Shown: positions 17,796-26,897, counted from the stretch's first letter. The stretch is DNA of 64,000 nt from Blastococcus haudaquaticus (GCF_900230285.1 NZ_OCNK01000002.1:496001-560000), one strand, 5' to 3'. Numbers and translations: made by a program. Notes: generated from the letters alone by a model not told the origin.

Positions 17796-18659
17796 GTGAA
17801 GCGCGCGCTGACCGTCCGGGACGCTGCGACCCGGAACTCGCTGAGGCGGGCCTTCGACGACCTCGGCTACGAGGTGATCCCGTTCAAGAAGACCGAGCAG
17901 GCGGTGCTCGACTCCGTGCCGAAGGACGTGCGCCTGACGGTGACCGCCTCCCCCGCGAAGGGGCAGGACGTCACCATCGACCTCACCGTCGCCCTCGTCG
18001 GCCACGGCTACACGGTGGCCCCGCACCTGTCCGCCCGGCAGGTCCGCGACCGCGCCCACCTGGCCGACATCGTGGCGCGGTGCCGCGAGGCCGGGATCAC
18101 CGACGTCTTCGTGGTCGGCGGAGACCCGACCGAGGAGCCCACGGAGTTCCGGCACGCCCACGACCTGCTGGTCGCCCTGCACGAACTCGACCACGGCTTC
18201 ACCGAGATCGGCATCGGTGGGCATCCCGAGGGTCACCCCACGGCGTCCACGGAGACGCTCTTCCAGGCGCTCAAGGACAAGGCGCCCCTGGCCACCCACA
18301 TCAAGACCCAGATCGTCTTCGACCCGGTCGTCATCCTGGAGTGGGCGCGCGAGCTCAAGAACCGCGGCATCGAGCTCCCGGTGCACGTGGGCGTCCCCGG
18401 CGCGGTGCACCGCCAGAAGCTCCTGCGGGTCTCCGGCGGGCTCGGGATCGGCGAGTCGGCCAAGTTCCTCAAGAAGCAGCAGAACCTGTTCTGGCGGTTC
18501 TTCATCCCGGGCGGCTACAGCCCCAACAGGATCATCAAGGGGCTGGCCCCGCACATGGGGAAGCCGGACAACAACATCGAGGGCTTCCACGTCTTCACGT
18601 TCAACGACCTCGGGCCGACCGAGGCCTGGCGTCAGCAGATGCTGAAGAGCCTTGGCTGA
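17796..18659 (+). CDS. Methylenetetrahydrofolate reductase, divergent type
   Basis: TIM-barrel MTHFR of 287 residues, first gene of the one-carbon block. Expected role: interconversion of 5-methyl-THF and 5,10-methylene-THF, here probably oxidising methyl-THF from the O-demethylases. Visible motifs are VVGGDPTEEPTEF and IGIGGHPEGHP, matching the GGD and AGYPEGHP motifs of MetF. The canonical N-terminal FEFFPPK is replaced by YEVIPFKK, leaving one candidate catalytic Glu. The GTG at 17796 has an excellent GGGAGG upstream. SYK-6 likewise carries metF beside ligM. The altered N terminus recalls the short non-canonical mycobacterial MTHFRs. Confidence 0.82.
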   Translation: MKRALTVRDAATRNSLRRAFDDLGYEVIPFKKTEQAVLDSVPKDVRLTVTASPAKGQDVTIDLTVALVGHGYTVAPHLSARQVRDRAHLADIVARCREAGITDVFVVGGDPTEEPTEFRHAHDLLVALHELDHGFTEIGIGGHPEGHPTASTETLFQALKDKAPLATHIKTQIVFDPVVILEWARELKNRGIELPVHVGVPGAVHRQKLLRVSGGLGIGESAKFLKKQQNLFWRFFIPGGYSPNRIIKGLAPHMGKPDNNIEGFHVFTFNDLGPTEAWRQQMLKSLG

Positions 18660-18686
18660 GCCACGCCGTCTCCCGAGGAGCATCCG

Positions 18687-19559
18687 GTGACCGCACGGTT
18701 GATCGACGGCACGGCCGTCGCGCGGAAGGTGCGCGAGGACGTCGGCCGTGGCGTGGAGGAGCTCGTCGCGGGGGGCGGGGTCGCGCCCGGGCTGGCGACC
18801 GTGCTCATCGGCGACGACCCGGCGTCGGAGGTGTACGTCCGGAACAAGCGGCGCCTGTCCGTGCAGGCGGGGATGCAGGACCTCCACCGCCACCTGCCCG
18901 GCGACGTCGACCAGGCGACGGCGGCCGCGCTCGTCGACGAGCTCGCCGCCGACCCGGCGGTGTCGGGCATCCTGCTGCAGCTGCCCACCCCGGAGCACCT
19001 GGACTCCGACGCGCTGATCGCCCGCATCCCGCCGGACAAGGACGTCGACGGTCTGACCACGTCGAACGCCGGGCTCCTCGCCCAGGGCCGGCCGGGGCTC
19101 AGGCCGTGCACGCCGGCCGGCGTCATGACGCTGCTCGAGGAGTACGACGTCCCGCTGTCGGGCGCGGAGGCGGTGGTCGTCGGCCGCTCCGTGCTCGTCG
19201 GCAAGCCGATGGCGCAGTTGCTGCTGGCCCAGAATGCGACGGTGACCATCTGCCACTCGCGCACGCGGGACCTCGCGGAGGTGTGCCGGCGCGCCGACGT
19301 GCTGGTCGTCGCGGCCGGGATCCCCGGCATCGTCGGCGCGGACGCGGTCAAGCCCGGGGCGACGGTCATCGACGTCGGCATCCACCGCGGGGAGAACGGA
19401 CTGCGCGGGGACGTCGAGTTCGACGAGGTCGCCGAGGTGGCGGGCGCGATCACCCCGGTGCCGGGCGGGGTCGGCCCGATGACGATCGCGATGCTGCTGG
19501 CCAACACCCTCACCGCGGCGCGGGCCCAGCAGGGCATGCCTGAGAACGAGGCCGGATGA
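18687..19559 (+). CDS. folD: Methylene-THF dehydrogenase / methenyl-THF cyclohydrolase
   Basis: Bifunctional FolD, 290 residues, converting 5,10-methylene-THF to methenyl-THF (NADP) and on to 10-formyl-THF. The catalytic YVRNKRR (Lys near residue 53), QLPTPEHLD, the DKDVDGL motif, PCTPAGVMTLLE and the cofactor-binding GRSVLVGKPMAQLL are all intact. GTG at 18687 has GAGGAG upstream. Its last codons overlap the pabBC start. A second housekeeping folD would be expected elsewhere; placement here suggests a dedicated one-carbon oxidation role. Confidence 0.93.
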   Translation: MTARLIDGTAVARKVREDVGRGVEELVAGGGVAPGLATVLIGDDPASEVYVRNKRRLSVQAGMQDLHRHLPGDVDQATAAALVDELAADPAVSGILLQLPTPEHLDSDALIARIPPDKDVDGLTTSNAGLLAQGRPGLRPCTPAGVMTLLEEYDVPLSGAEAVVVGRSVLVGKPMAQLLLAQNATVTICHSRTRDLAEVCRRADVLVVAAGIPGIVGADAVKPGATVIDVGIHRGENGLRGDVEFDEVAEVAGAITPVPGGVGPMTIAMLLANTLTAARAQQGMPENEAG

Positions 19560-21400
19560 CGGGGCCGGACGACGGGGACCTGATGGCCCGACCGTGGGCG
19601 CGGTTCGACGACCTCGCCGCAGGTGAGGCGCTGCTCTGCCCGCCGCCCTCCGAGATCCTCACCGCGACGCGGCCGGACGAGGTCGCCGGTGTCCTGCAGC
19701 AGGTCCACGACGCCACGGAAGCCGGCAGCTGGGCGTTCGGGTACGTCGCGTACGAGGCCGCCTCGGGCCTGGACCCGCAGCTGGCCGGCGGCCCCGCGTC
19801 GCCCGGCGAGCCGCCCCTGGTCTGGTTCGGGCTCTGCGACGAGCCGGCACGGGTGGAGCCGCTGAGGCCCCCGGCCGACGACGGCCAGCCCCCCGGCCGA
19901 TGGCGCCCCGACTGGACCGACGACGAGCACGCCCGGGCGGTCGCGACCGTCCGCGAGCACATCGCGGCCGGCGAGACCTACCAGTGCAACCTCACCGACC
20001 GGCTGCGCTCCGCCGCCGCAGGCGACCCCGAGCGTCTCTACGCCCGCCTGGCGCTGGCCCAGCACGGCGCCTACAACGCCTACCTCGACCTCGGCCGGCA
20101 CGTCGTGGCGAGCGCCAGCCCCGAGCTGTTCTTCGAGTGGGCCGGGGACGTCGTCCGGACCCGGCCGATGAAGGGCACCGCCCCCCGCGGCCGCACGACC
20201 GCGGAGGACCGGGAGCAGAGCCGCCTGCTGCGGTCCAGCGGCAAGGAGCAGGCCGAGAACCTCATGATCGTCGACCTGCTCCGCAACGACCTCGGCCGGG
20301 TCGCCCAGGTCGGCAGCGTGGCGGTGGACGAGCTCTTCGCCCTCGAGCGCTACCCGACCGTCTGGCAGCTCACCTCGCAGGTGAGCGCTCGGACCGTCCC
20401 CGGCACCCGGCTCCTCGACCTGTTCCGCGCGCTGTTTCCGTGCGGTTCGGTCACCGGCGCCCCCAAGCGCCGCACCATGCAGCTGATCGACGAACTCGAG
20501 CCGACGCCCCGTGGGGTCTACTGCGGCGCCGTCGGACTGGTCGCCCCGCCCTCCGCGCCGGTCCGGGCCCGGTTCAGCGTCGCCATCCGGACCGCCGTCG
20601 TCGACCGCGCGACCGGCTCGGCCGTGTACGGGGCGGGGGGTGGCATCACCTGGGGCTCTGAGGCGTCGCGGGAGCGGGCCGAGCTGCACGCCAAGGCGGC
20701 GGTCCTGGCCCACGACGTCAGCGCGCACCAGCTCCTGGAGACGTTCGCCTTCGTCCCCGGGGAGGGGCTGCGCAACCTCGACCGCCACCTCGCCCGCATG
20801 GCCGACTCCGCCGACTGGGCGGGCTTCCGTCTCGACCCCGCCGCAGCGCGGCAGTCCCTCGACGACGCGCTCGCCGGTCGCACGGAGCCCACGCGGACCC
20901 GGTTGCTGCTGTCCCGGAGCGGGGACGTCGAGGTAGAGGTGGAGGCCATGCCACCGGTCAGCCCACGGCCGGTGCGTCTCGCGCTGGACGACGACCCGGT
21001 GGACGCCGCGAACCCGTGGCTGCAGCACAAGAGCACCCGCCGCGACGTCTACCTGAGCCGGGCACTGCGGCATCCGGAGACCGACGACGTCATCATGGTC
21101 AACCAGCACGGCGAGCTGACCGAGACGACCACCGCGAACCTGGCCGTGCGCCTCGACGGACGGTGGTGGACGCCGCCCACCTCCACCGGCTGCCTGCCCG
21201 GAGTGGAACGCGGCCGCCTCCTCGAGGCGGGTCGCCTGCGGGAGCGGGTGCTGTCCGTCGCCGACCTGCACCGGGCGGAGCAGCTCGCGGTGCTCAACTC
21301 GCTGCGGGGGTGGCGCTCCGCGCGGCTGCTCACCGGGCGGCCGGATGCCTCCGAGAGTCCCCGGGTCGCCGTTCCGAGCGTGTCGGGAGGCGGCTCGTGA
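19556..21400 (+). CDS. pabB: PabB-PabC fusion (aminodeoxychorismate synthase I / lyase)
   Basis: 614-residue fusion. The chorismate-binding PabB domain occupies about residues 90-375 (AGETYQCNLTDRL, MKGTAPRG with the key Lys, LMIVDLLRNDLGRVA, FPCGSVTGAPK, GVYCGAVG). The class IV PLP lyase (PabC) domain follows from about 385 to the end (HGELTETTTANLAV, TGCLPGVERGRLL). Together they would make 4-aminobenzoate from chorismate with a glutamine amidotransferase (PabA) encoded elsewhere. Start ATG overlaps the folD stop, and the next gene starts in its stop (GTGA). It provides the pABA used by the adjacent dihydropteroate synthase. Confidence 0.9.
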   Translation: MTGPDDGDLMARPWARFDDLAAGEALLCPPPSEILTATRPDEVAGVLQQVHDATEAGSWAFGYVAYEAASGLDPQLAGGPASPGEPPLVWFGLCDEPARVEPLRPPADDGQPPGRWRPDWTDDEHARAVATVREHIAAGETYQCNLTDRLRSAAAGDPERLYARLALAQHGAYNAYLDLGRHVVASASPELFFEWAGDVVRTRPMKGTAPRGRTTAEDREQSRLLRSSGKEQAENLMIVDLLRNDLGRVAQVGSVAVDELFALERYPTVWQLTSQVSARTVPGTRLLDLFRALFPCGSVTGAPKRRTMQLIDELEPTPRGVYCGAVGLVAPPSAPVRARFSVAIRTAVVDRATGSAVYGAGGGITWGSEASRERAELHAKAAVLAHDVSAHQLLETFAFVPGEGLRNLDRHLARMADSADWAGFRLDPAAARQSLDDALAGRTEPTRTRLLLSRSGDVEVEVEAMPPVSPRPVRLALDDDPVDAANPWLQHKSTRRDVYLSRALRHPETDDVIMVNQHGELTETTTANLAVRLDGRWWTPPTSTGCLPGVERGRLLEAGRLRERVLSVADLHRAEQLAVLNSLRGWRSARLLTGRPDASESPRVAVPSVSGGGS

Positions 21401-22026
21401 GCGATCGCGAGGACCTGGACGACCAGTCGATCGGTGAGTTCCTGGGGCAGCTGGCCGCACGCATGGCCGCTCCGGGGGCCGGTGCCACGGCCGCCGTCGA
21501 GGCCGCCCTGGCCGCCTCGCTCATCGCGATGGTCGGACGGTTCAGCACCGACGAGGAGCACGCGGACCTGGTCCGGGAGATCGTGGCGGCGGCGGACGCG
21601 CAGCGCGACGTGTGCCTCCAGGCCGCCGCCGACGACCAGGCGGCGTTCACCGCCGTCGCCGAGGCCATGAAGCTGCCGCGCGACACGACGGACGAGGAGG
21701 AGGAGCGGCGTCGCCGCCTCTCCGAGGTCCAGCTGGCGGCCACCCGGCCACCGCTCGCCGTCCTCCGGTCGGCCACGGAGCTGGTGGGTCTGGCCGAACG
21801 CGTGCTGCCGGTCGCCAACCCCAACCTGGTCAGTGACGTCGCGGCAGCGACGGCCGCCGCCCGCGCCGCGGCCACGACCGCCCGGCTGGCCGTGGAGGCG
21901 AACCTGGCCGGCATCCAGGACGAAGCGGCCCGGACGGACCTGGTCTCGACCGTCGCCGCGGTCGAGGACCTGGCCCGCCGGGCGGACGAGGTCGAGACCG
22001 AGGTGCGGCAGCGGATGCGCGGATGA
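21397..22026 (+). CDS. Cyclodeaminase/cyclohydrolase-family protein (FTCD_C/Fch)
   Basis: 209-residue all-helical protein of the formiminotransferase-cyclodeaminase C-domain family. Typical marks are SIGEFLGQLAARMAAPGAGA at the N terminus and LVSDVAAATAAARAAATTA later. Members either deaminate 5-formimino-THF or, as Fch of methylotrophs, hydrolyse methenyl-THF. No histidine-degradation gene is near, so methenyl-THF cyclohydrolase is the more attractive role in this one-carbon block. GTG start is inside the pabBC stop and the gene overlaps folP by 4 bases. Function is inferred from context. Confidence 0.78.
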   Translation: MSDREDLDDQSIGEFLGQLAARMAAPGAGATAAVEAALAASLIAMVGRFSTDEEHADLVREIVAAADAQRDVCLQAAADDQAAFTAVAEAMKLPRDTTDEEEERRRRLSEVQLAATRPPLAVLRSATELVGLAERVLPVANPNLVSDVAAATAAARAAATTARLAVEANLAGIQDEAARTDLVSTVAAVEDLARRADEVETEVRQRMRG

Positions 22027-22910
22027 TCGGCGCGCCGCTCCCCCGCCCCGGTCGCTGCGTCGTGATGGGGATCCTCAACGTCACGCCGGACTCGTTCTCC
22101 GACGGTGGCCGGCACGACACCCTCGAGGCCGCGGTCGCGCACGGGCTCCACCTGGCGGCCGCCGGCGCCGACCTCGTCGACGTCGGCGGCGAGTCGACGC
22201 GACCCGGCGCGCACCGCGTGCGCCCCGCGGAGGAGTGCCGCCGCGTCCTGCCGGTGGTCGCGGAGCTCGCGCGGCACGGGATCCCGGTGAGCATCGACAC
22301 GACCCGGGCGACCGTGGCCGCGGCTGCGCTCGAGGCCGGCGCCGTGCTGGTCAACGACGTCAGCGGCGGACTCGCCGACCCCGGCATGGCCCCGACCGTC
22401 GCCGATGCCGGTGTGCCGTGGGTGCTCATGCACCGGCGGGGCGACAGCCGCGACATGTACGCCGAGGCGGGGTACGACGACGTGGTCGCCGACGTGCGGC
22501 GCGAACTGTGCCGGCGGGTCGACGCCGCGCTGGCCGCCGGCGTCGCGGCCGAGCGCATCGTCGTCGATCCCGGTCTGGGCTTCGCGAAGCGGCCGGAACA
22601 CGATCTGGCCCTGCTCGCCGGCCTGGACCGCATCGTCGACCTCGGCTTCCCCGTCCTCGTCGGCGCGTCCCGCAAGCGCTTCCTCGGCACCGTCCTCGCG
22701 ACGCCGGACGGCCGGACCCGCCGACCGGACCAGCGCGACCACGCCACGCTCGCCACGTCGGTGCTCGCCGCACGCGCGGGCGCATGGGGCGTGCGCGTCC
22801 ACGACGTGCCGGGCACCGCCGATGCGATCCGGGTGGTGGCCGCCGTCGACGCCGCCGCACGGGCAGGTGCGGAGCGCGCGACGAGGACCCCGAGCCTGAC
22901 CGGCACCTGA
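22023..22910 (+). CDS. folP: Dihydropteroate synthase
   Basis: 295-residue TIM-barrel enzyme joining pABA to the pterin pyrophosphate. All key motifs are readable: GILNVTPDSFSDGG near residue 17, DVGGESTRPGA, SIDTTRA, VNDVSGG, DPGLGFAKRPEHDL and GASRKRFLG. It appears catalytically complete rather than a FolP2-type degenerate copy. Co-transcription with pabBC supplies two consecutive folate-synthesis steps next to folate-consuming demethylases. Confidence 0.93.
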   Translation: MIGAPLPRPGRCVVMGILNVTPDSFSDGGRHDTLEAAVAHGLHLAAAGADLVDVGGESTRPGAHRVRPAEECRRVLPVVAELARHGIPVSIDTTRATVAAAALEAGAVLVNDVSGGLADPGMAPTVADAGVPWVLMHRRGDSRDMYAEAGYDDVVADVRRELCRRVDAALAAGVAAERIVVDPGLGFAKRPEHDLALLAGLDRIVDLGFPVLVGASRKRFLGTVLATPDGRTRRPDQRDHATLATSVLAARAGAWGVRVHDVPGTADAIRVVAAVDAAARAGAERATRTPSLTGT

Positions 22911-22979
22911 GACCCTGGCGCCGATCGCGCCAGCCGCACGACAGACCGATGGACGGACACACAGAGAGGTGGGATCCGC

Positions 22980-24473
22980 ATGACGAGCACGCTGAGCACG
23001 ACGGCTCCGGTGACGACGGGGCTCTACATCGGCGGAGAGGCACGGTCCACCGCGGACACGCTCGAGGTCGCCGACCCGGCCCGCCCGGGTGCCGTGGTCG
23101 GCCACGCGGCGGCCGCGACGACCGAGGACGTGGCGGACGCCGTCGCAGCGGCGAAGGCCGCGTTCCCGGCGTGGTCGGCGCTGTCGGCGACCGAGCGCGC
23201 GGCCCAGATGGCGGCCGCCATCGAGGGCATCGCCGAGGACCGCGACGAGGACGCGCGCGTGCTCTCGCTGGAGAACGGCAAGATCCGCATGGAGGCGTGG
23301 ATCGACGCGCTGGTCTTCGAGATCCGGTGGCAGCTCGCCCTGTCGCTCGCCGACGAGGTGGACCGGTCGAAGGTCCTGCCGCCCGCCCCGGGGATCCCCG
23401 TCGAGACCACCGTCGCGTACCAGCCGCTCGGCGTCGTGACGGTCATCGTGCCGTTCAACTGGCCGATCGCCATCCTCGGTGCGGCGCTCCCGCACGCCCT
23501 GCTGGCCGGCAACACGGCGATCGTCAAGCCGCCGCCCTCCACCCCGCTGGCGACCACCCGCCTGGTGCAGCGGGTCGCGGAGAAGCTGCCCCCGGGCGTG
23601 CTGAACATCGTGACCGGCCGGGACAGCGAGATGGCCGGGCTCATCGACAATCCCGACGTGGCGAAGGTCTGCTTCACCGGCAGCGTCAACGGCGGCAAGC
23701 GGATGATGGAGATGGCCTCCCGCAACCTCACCCGGGTGACCCTCGAGCTGGGTGGCAACGACGCGGCGATCATCCGCGAGGACGCGATCCTCGACGACGA
23801 GCACCTCGACCGCCTGTTCGCCGGGATCTTCGACACCACCGGACAGATCTGCATGGCGGCCAAGCGCCTGTACGTGCACCGGTCGCGCATGGACGAGCTG
23901 GTGTCCGGGTTGTCCGCGCGGCTGGAGAAGGTCGTGCTGGGCCACGGTCTGGCCGAGGGCACCACGATGGGCCCCCTCCACCAGAGCGCCCAGAAGGCGT
24001 TCGTCTCGGAGATCATCGAGGAGGCGAAGGACGCCGGTGCGACCGTGCTGGAGTTCGGCGAGCTGCCCCAGGGTGAGTTCGCCGAGGGCAACTTCCTGCG
24101 TCCGGCTCTCGTCGTCGACCCCGACCCGTCGCTGCGGGTGGTCACCCAGGAGCAGTTCGGTCCGGTGATCCCGGTGCTCCCCTACGACGACGACGCCGAG
24201 GCGGTGCGCCAGGCGAACGACACGTGGGGCGGACTCTGCGGCTCCGTCTGGACCGCCGACGCCGACGCCGCCACCCGGCTCGGTGCTCAGCTGGCCTGCG
24301 GGTACGTCTGGGTCAACGACCACGGCGCGACGCGGCTGGACCTGCGTGCCCCCTTCGGCGGGATGAAGCAGTCGGGCATGGGGCGCGAGCAGGGCATCGA
24401 GGGCATCCGCGCGTTCCAGGACACCCGCTCGATCGCCCACCTCGACGCGGCCACGCTCGCCGCCGGGCACTGA
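22980..24473 (+). CDS. Aldehyde dehydrogenase, probable aromatic aldehyde type
   Basis: 497-residue NAD(P)-dependent ALDH. Catalytic Cys is in TTGQICMAAKR and the general-base Glu in LELGGND; VPFNWPI and the C-terminal APFGGMKQSGMGRE complete the set. ATG at 22980 has GAGAGGTGGG upstream. A 6-bp hairpin (22916-22932) separates it from folP, so it may have partly separate expression. Vanillin, syringaldehyde or anisaldehyde oxidation to the acids used by LigM and the P450 is the likely role; formaldehyde oxidation is not excluded. Confidence 0.82.
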   Translation: MTSTLSTTAPVTTGLYIGGEARSTADTLEVADPARPGAVVGHAAAATTEDVADAVAAAKAAFPAWSALSATERAAQMAAAIEGIAEDRDEDARVLSLENGKIRMEAWIDALVFEIRWQLALSLADEVDRSKVLPPAPGIPVETTVAYQPLGVVTVIVPFNWPIAILGAALPHALLAGNTAIVKPPPSTPLATTRLVQRVAEKLPPGVLNIVTGRDSEMAGLIDNPDVAKVCFTGSVNGGKRMMEMASRNLTRVTLELGGNDAAIIREDAILDDEHLDRLFAGIFDTTGQICMAAKRLYVHRSRMDELVSGLSARLEKVVLGHGLAEGTTMGPLHQSAQKAFVSEIIEEAKDAGATVLEFGELPQGEFAEGNFLRPALVVDPDPSLRVVTQEQFGPVIPVLPYDDDAEAVRQANDTWGGLCGSVWTADADAATRLGAQLACGYVWVNDHGATRLDLRAPFGGMKQSGMGREQGIEGIRAFQDTRSIAHLDAATLAAGH

Positions 24474-24479
24474 GGCGGA

Positions 24480-24522
24480 CCGTCGGGGCCGGTGGGGCGC
24501 TGCCCCCCCCCGGCCCCGACGG
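24480..24522 (+). terminator. Terminator of the one-carbon / ALDH operon
   Basis: CCGTCGGGGCCGG (24480-24492) pairs perfectly with 24510-24522 over a 17-base loop, just after the ALDH stop at 24473. Confidence 0.7.
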
Positions 24523-24559
24523 CGCGCACCCCACCCCTCCGTCCAGATGGGTCCACGCC

Positions 24560-25426
24560 ATGCCCCGTAGCTCACCCGTCGACGGCTTCTCACTCGCCTA
24601 CGACCGCACCGGCGACGGACCCCCCGTGGTGCTCCTGCACGGCTGGCCGGGGGCCCGCGCCGACTTCCGCCTGGTCGCGCCCCTCCTGGCCGAGGCCGCC
24701 GAGGTCGTCGTGCCCGACCTGCGGGGGTTCGGGGACTCCGACAAGCACCCGGTCGCCCCCGACGAGGGGTACACCGGCGATGCCCAGGCCCGCAGCGTGA
24801 TCGGGCTGCTCGACGAGCTCGGCCTGGGACCGGTCGTGCTGGCCGGCTACGACATCGGCAGCCGCATCGCGCAGCTGATCGCCGGCCGGTTCCCGGACCG
24901 CGTGCGGGCGCTGGTGGTCACCCCGCCCCTGCCCGGCGCCGGGCAGCGGCTGCTGGGCCCGGACGTCCACCGCGAGTTCTGGTACCAGCACTTCCACCGC
25001 CTGGAGCTGGCCGGACGGTTGCTGGACGGCGACCGCGACGCCGTGCGCGCGTACCTGGAGCACTTCTGGACGCACTGGTCGGGACCCGCGTTCACCCCGG
25101 CCGGGGAGGACCTCGACCGGCTCGCGGAGAGCTACGCACGGCCGGGGGCGTTCACGGCCTCGATCGGCTGGTACCGGCAGGGTCCGGGCATCCTCGCCCG
25201 CGGGCTGGCCGAGCAGGCGCCGGCCCGGGAGGACCGGCTCGCCGTCCCCACGCACGTCCTCTGGCCGGCGCACGACCCGCTGTTCCCGGCTGCGTGGTCC
25301 GATCGCCTCGACGAGTTCTTCGCGGACCTGACCGTGACACCGGTGCCGGGGTCCGGGCACTTCGTCCCCCTCGAGGCGCCCGACGCGTTCGCGGCGGCGA
25401 TCCGGACCGCCGCGGGCGGGGGCTGA
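24560..25426 (+). CDS. Alpha/beta hydrolase, epoxide-hydrolase-like
   Basis: 288-residue alpha/beta hydrolase with an Asp nucleophile: AGYDIGSRIAQ replaces the usual GxSxG. The oxyanion motif is LHGWPGARADF and the catalytic His is in GSGHFVPLEAP. Asp-nucleophile enzymes of this type are epoxide hydrolases or haloalkane/fluoroacetate dehalogenases. The ATG at 24560 gives full family length. It lies between the one-carbon block and the convergent cyclo-ligase gene. Its substrate is unknown; an epoxide from a styrene-like lignin fragment is possible. Confidence 0.78.
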   Translation: MPRSSPVDGFSLAYDRTGDGPPVVLLHGWPGARADFRLVAPLLAEAAEVVVPDLRGFGDSDKHPVAPDEGYTGDAQARSVIGLLDELGLGPVVLAGYDIGSRIAQLIAGRFPDRVRALVVTPPLPGAGQRLLGPDVHREFWYQHFHRLELAGRLLDGDRDAVRAYLEHFWTHWSGPAFTPAGEDLDRLAESYARPGAFTASIGWYRQGPGILARGLAEQAPAREDRLAVPTHVLWPAHDPLFPAAWSDRLDEFFADLTVTPVPGSGHFVPLEAPDAFAAAIRTAAGGG

Positions 25427-25467
25427 CCTCACCTCCGGTGGAGGGCGCTGACCTCACCTCCGGTGGA
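25422..25467. repeat. 21-bp tandem duplication at convergent stops
   Basis: The sequence gctgacctcacctccggtgga occurs at 25422-25442 and 25447-25467 (25-base period). One copy holds the stop of the epoxide-hydrolase-like gene, the other the stop of the cyclo-ligase gene. Each copy contains CCTCC-GGT-GGA(GG), a small hairpin. Confidence 0.85.
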
Positions 25468-26050
25468 TGGCGAGGTCCTCCCAGCCGCCGGACGGCGTCA
25501 CGACCGCCCGGACCGGACGGTCGTGGACCTCGCTCGGGAGCTCGTCGATCCGCTCGTCGTCGAAGACCACCGTGACGAGGACGGCGTCCGGGCGCGCGTG
25601 GACGAGCGCGCGGTCGTAGTAGCCGCCGCCGCGGCCGAGCCGGATGCCGAACCGGTCCACCGCGAGCGCGGGGACGACGACGGCGTCCGCCTCCGCGAGG
25701 GCGGTCGGACCGAGACGAGGGCCGGCGGGCTGGTACAGGCCGAACCGGCCGTGCTCGAGCTCGCCGGTGTGGACCGCCCAGTCCAGGACCCGGCCCTCCG
25801 ACGGGATGACCGGGAGCAGGACGCGGGCCCCCAGCTCGGTGTAGCCGTGGGGCAGCCGGCCGGCGCCGGGCTCGGTCGGGTCCGGGACGAAGGCGGCCAG
25901 GGTGCCGACGCCCCTCAGTCCCTCGAGCAGAGCCGCGGTCACCGCGTCGGCGGCCGCCGCGCGGTCCGCCGTCGAGCGCGCCCGCCGCCGGAACAGCAGA
26001 GCCTCCCGCAGCTCGTCCTTGGCGACCACCGGGTCCTGGGGATCGGTCAC
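25454..26050 (-). CDS. 5-formyltetrahydrofolate cyclo-ligase
   Basis: MTHFS/YgfA-family enzyme of 198 residues: ATP-dependent conversion of 5-formyl-THF to 5,10-methenyl-THF. The N-terminal KDELREALLFRRRA basic helix, PALAVDRFGIRLGRGGGYYDR (substrate and ATP-binding loop) and the downstream DRPVRAVVTPSG are standard. The GTG at 26050 follows directly from the end of the preceding intergenic space. It is another folate-cycle gene in the neighbourhood, although on the opposite strand from the main block, and would rescue 5-formyl-THF formed as a side product of methenyl-THF. Confidence 0.9.
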   Translation of the reverse strand: MTDPQDPVVAKDELREALLFRRRARSTADRAAAADAVTAALLEGLRGVGTLAAFVPDPTEPGAGRLPHGYTELGARVLLPVIPSEGRVLDWAVHTGELEHGRFGLYQPAGPRLGPTALAEADAVVVPALAVDRFGIRLGRGGGYYDRALVHARPDAVLVTVVFDDERIDELPSEVHDRPVRAVVTPSGGWEDLAIHRR

Positions 26051-26076
26051 CCCGGCAGCGTAAGGAGGGAACCCGC

Positions 26077-26820
26077 TCAGCGCAGGGAACGCCCGATCCC
26101 CCGGGCGGCGGCGAGCAGGGCCGGCACCGCGGACACCGCCCGGGCGTCGTTCGGGACGATCACCGAGAGCGCCGCCACCACCTCCCCCAGCCCGTTCCGC
26201 ACCGGGACGGCGATCCCCGTCGCGTCCCGGTGCACGTGCCCCGCCAGGAGCGCGTATCCGCGGCGACGCACCTGGTCGAGGGTGGCGCGGAGCCGGTCCG
26301 GCGTCGTGATGGTCTCCGCCGTCCAGCTCTCCAGCGGCCGGGCGAGCACGCGCTCCTGCAGCTCGGCGGGGCCGTAGGCCATGAGCACGACGCCGGACGA
26401 GGAGATGTGCGGCGGGAGCCGGCCGGCGATCTCCGAGTAGTTGACGACCGCGTCCCGCGCCGAGAGCCGTTCGAGGAAGACGACCTCGTCGCCCTGCAGG
26501 ACCGCCAGCTGGGCGTGGTGGCCCACGACGGCGTGCAGGTCCTCGAGGTAGGGCATGGCGGCATTGCGCAGCGAGCGGGTGGGTGCGGCGCGCGAGGCCA
26601 GCTCCCACATCCGGAAACCGACGCGGACCTCGCGACCGGGACCGCGGCCGAGCAGGCCGTACTCGACGAGCTGGCCGACGATCCGCGACGCGGTGGCCAG
26701 GGGCAGGCCGGCCCGTCGCGCGACCTCGCTGACGGTCAGCTCCGGCTCGTCCAGCGTGAAGGACTCCAGGATGCGCACGGCCCGCGCCAGGGACGACTCG
26801 CCCGTCGCGGTGCGTGGCAT
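26077..26820 (-). CDS. IclR-family regulator
   Basis: 248-residue regulator with an N-terminal winged HTH (ELTVSEVARRAGLPLATASRIVGQL, residues about 22-60) and a C-terminal GAF-like effector domain (HHAQLAVLQGDEVVFLERL, then AGHVHRDATGIAVPV). ATG at 26820 is used; an in-frame ATG at 26850 adds ten residues and neither has an ideal ribosome site. It is divergent from the reductase/P450 pair, whose expression it probably controls in response to 4-methoxybenzoate or a related acid. Confidence 0.88.
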   Translation of the reverse strand: MPRTATGESSLARAVRILESFTLDEPELTVSEVARRAGLPLATASRIVGQLVEYGLLGRGPGREVRVGFRMWELASRAAPTRSLRNAAMPYLEDLHAVVGHHAQLAVLQGDEVVFLERLSARDAVVNYSEIAGRLPPHISSSGVVLMAYGPAELQERVLARPLESWTAETITTPDRLRATLDQVRRRGYALLAGHVHRDATGIAVPVRNGLGEVVAALSVIVPNDARAVSAVPALLAAARGIGRSLR

Positions 26821-26897
26821 GCTCCCAGTGTGCCGGACCCTCCCATCCATTGAGAGGGTGTTTCCCAGGTCACACCCCGACGGGTCACCGTGTCCCC

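Noticed and set aside
18632-24593. Very long minus-strand open frames opposite folD, pabBC, folP and the ALDH
   Set aside because: The plus strand encodes clear enzymes with intact motifs; the antisense translations are compositionally biased and unrecognisable.
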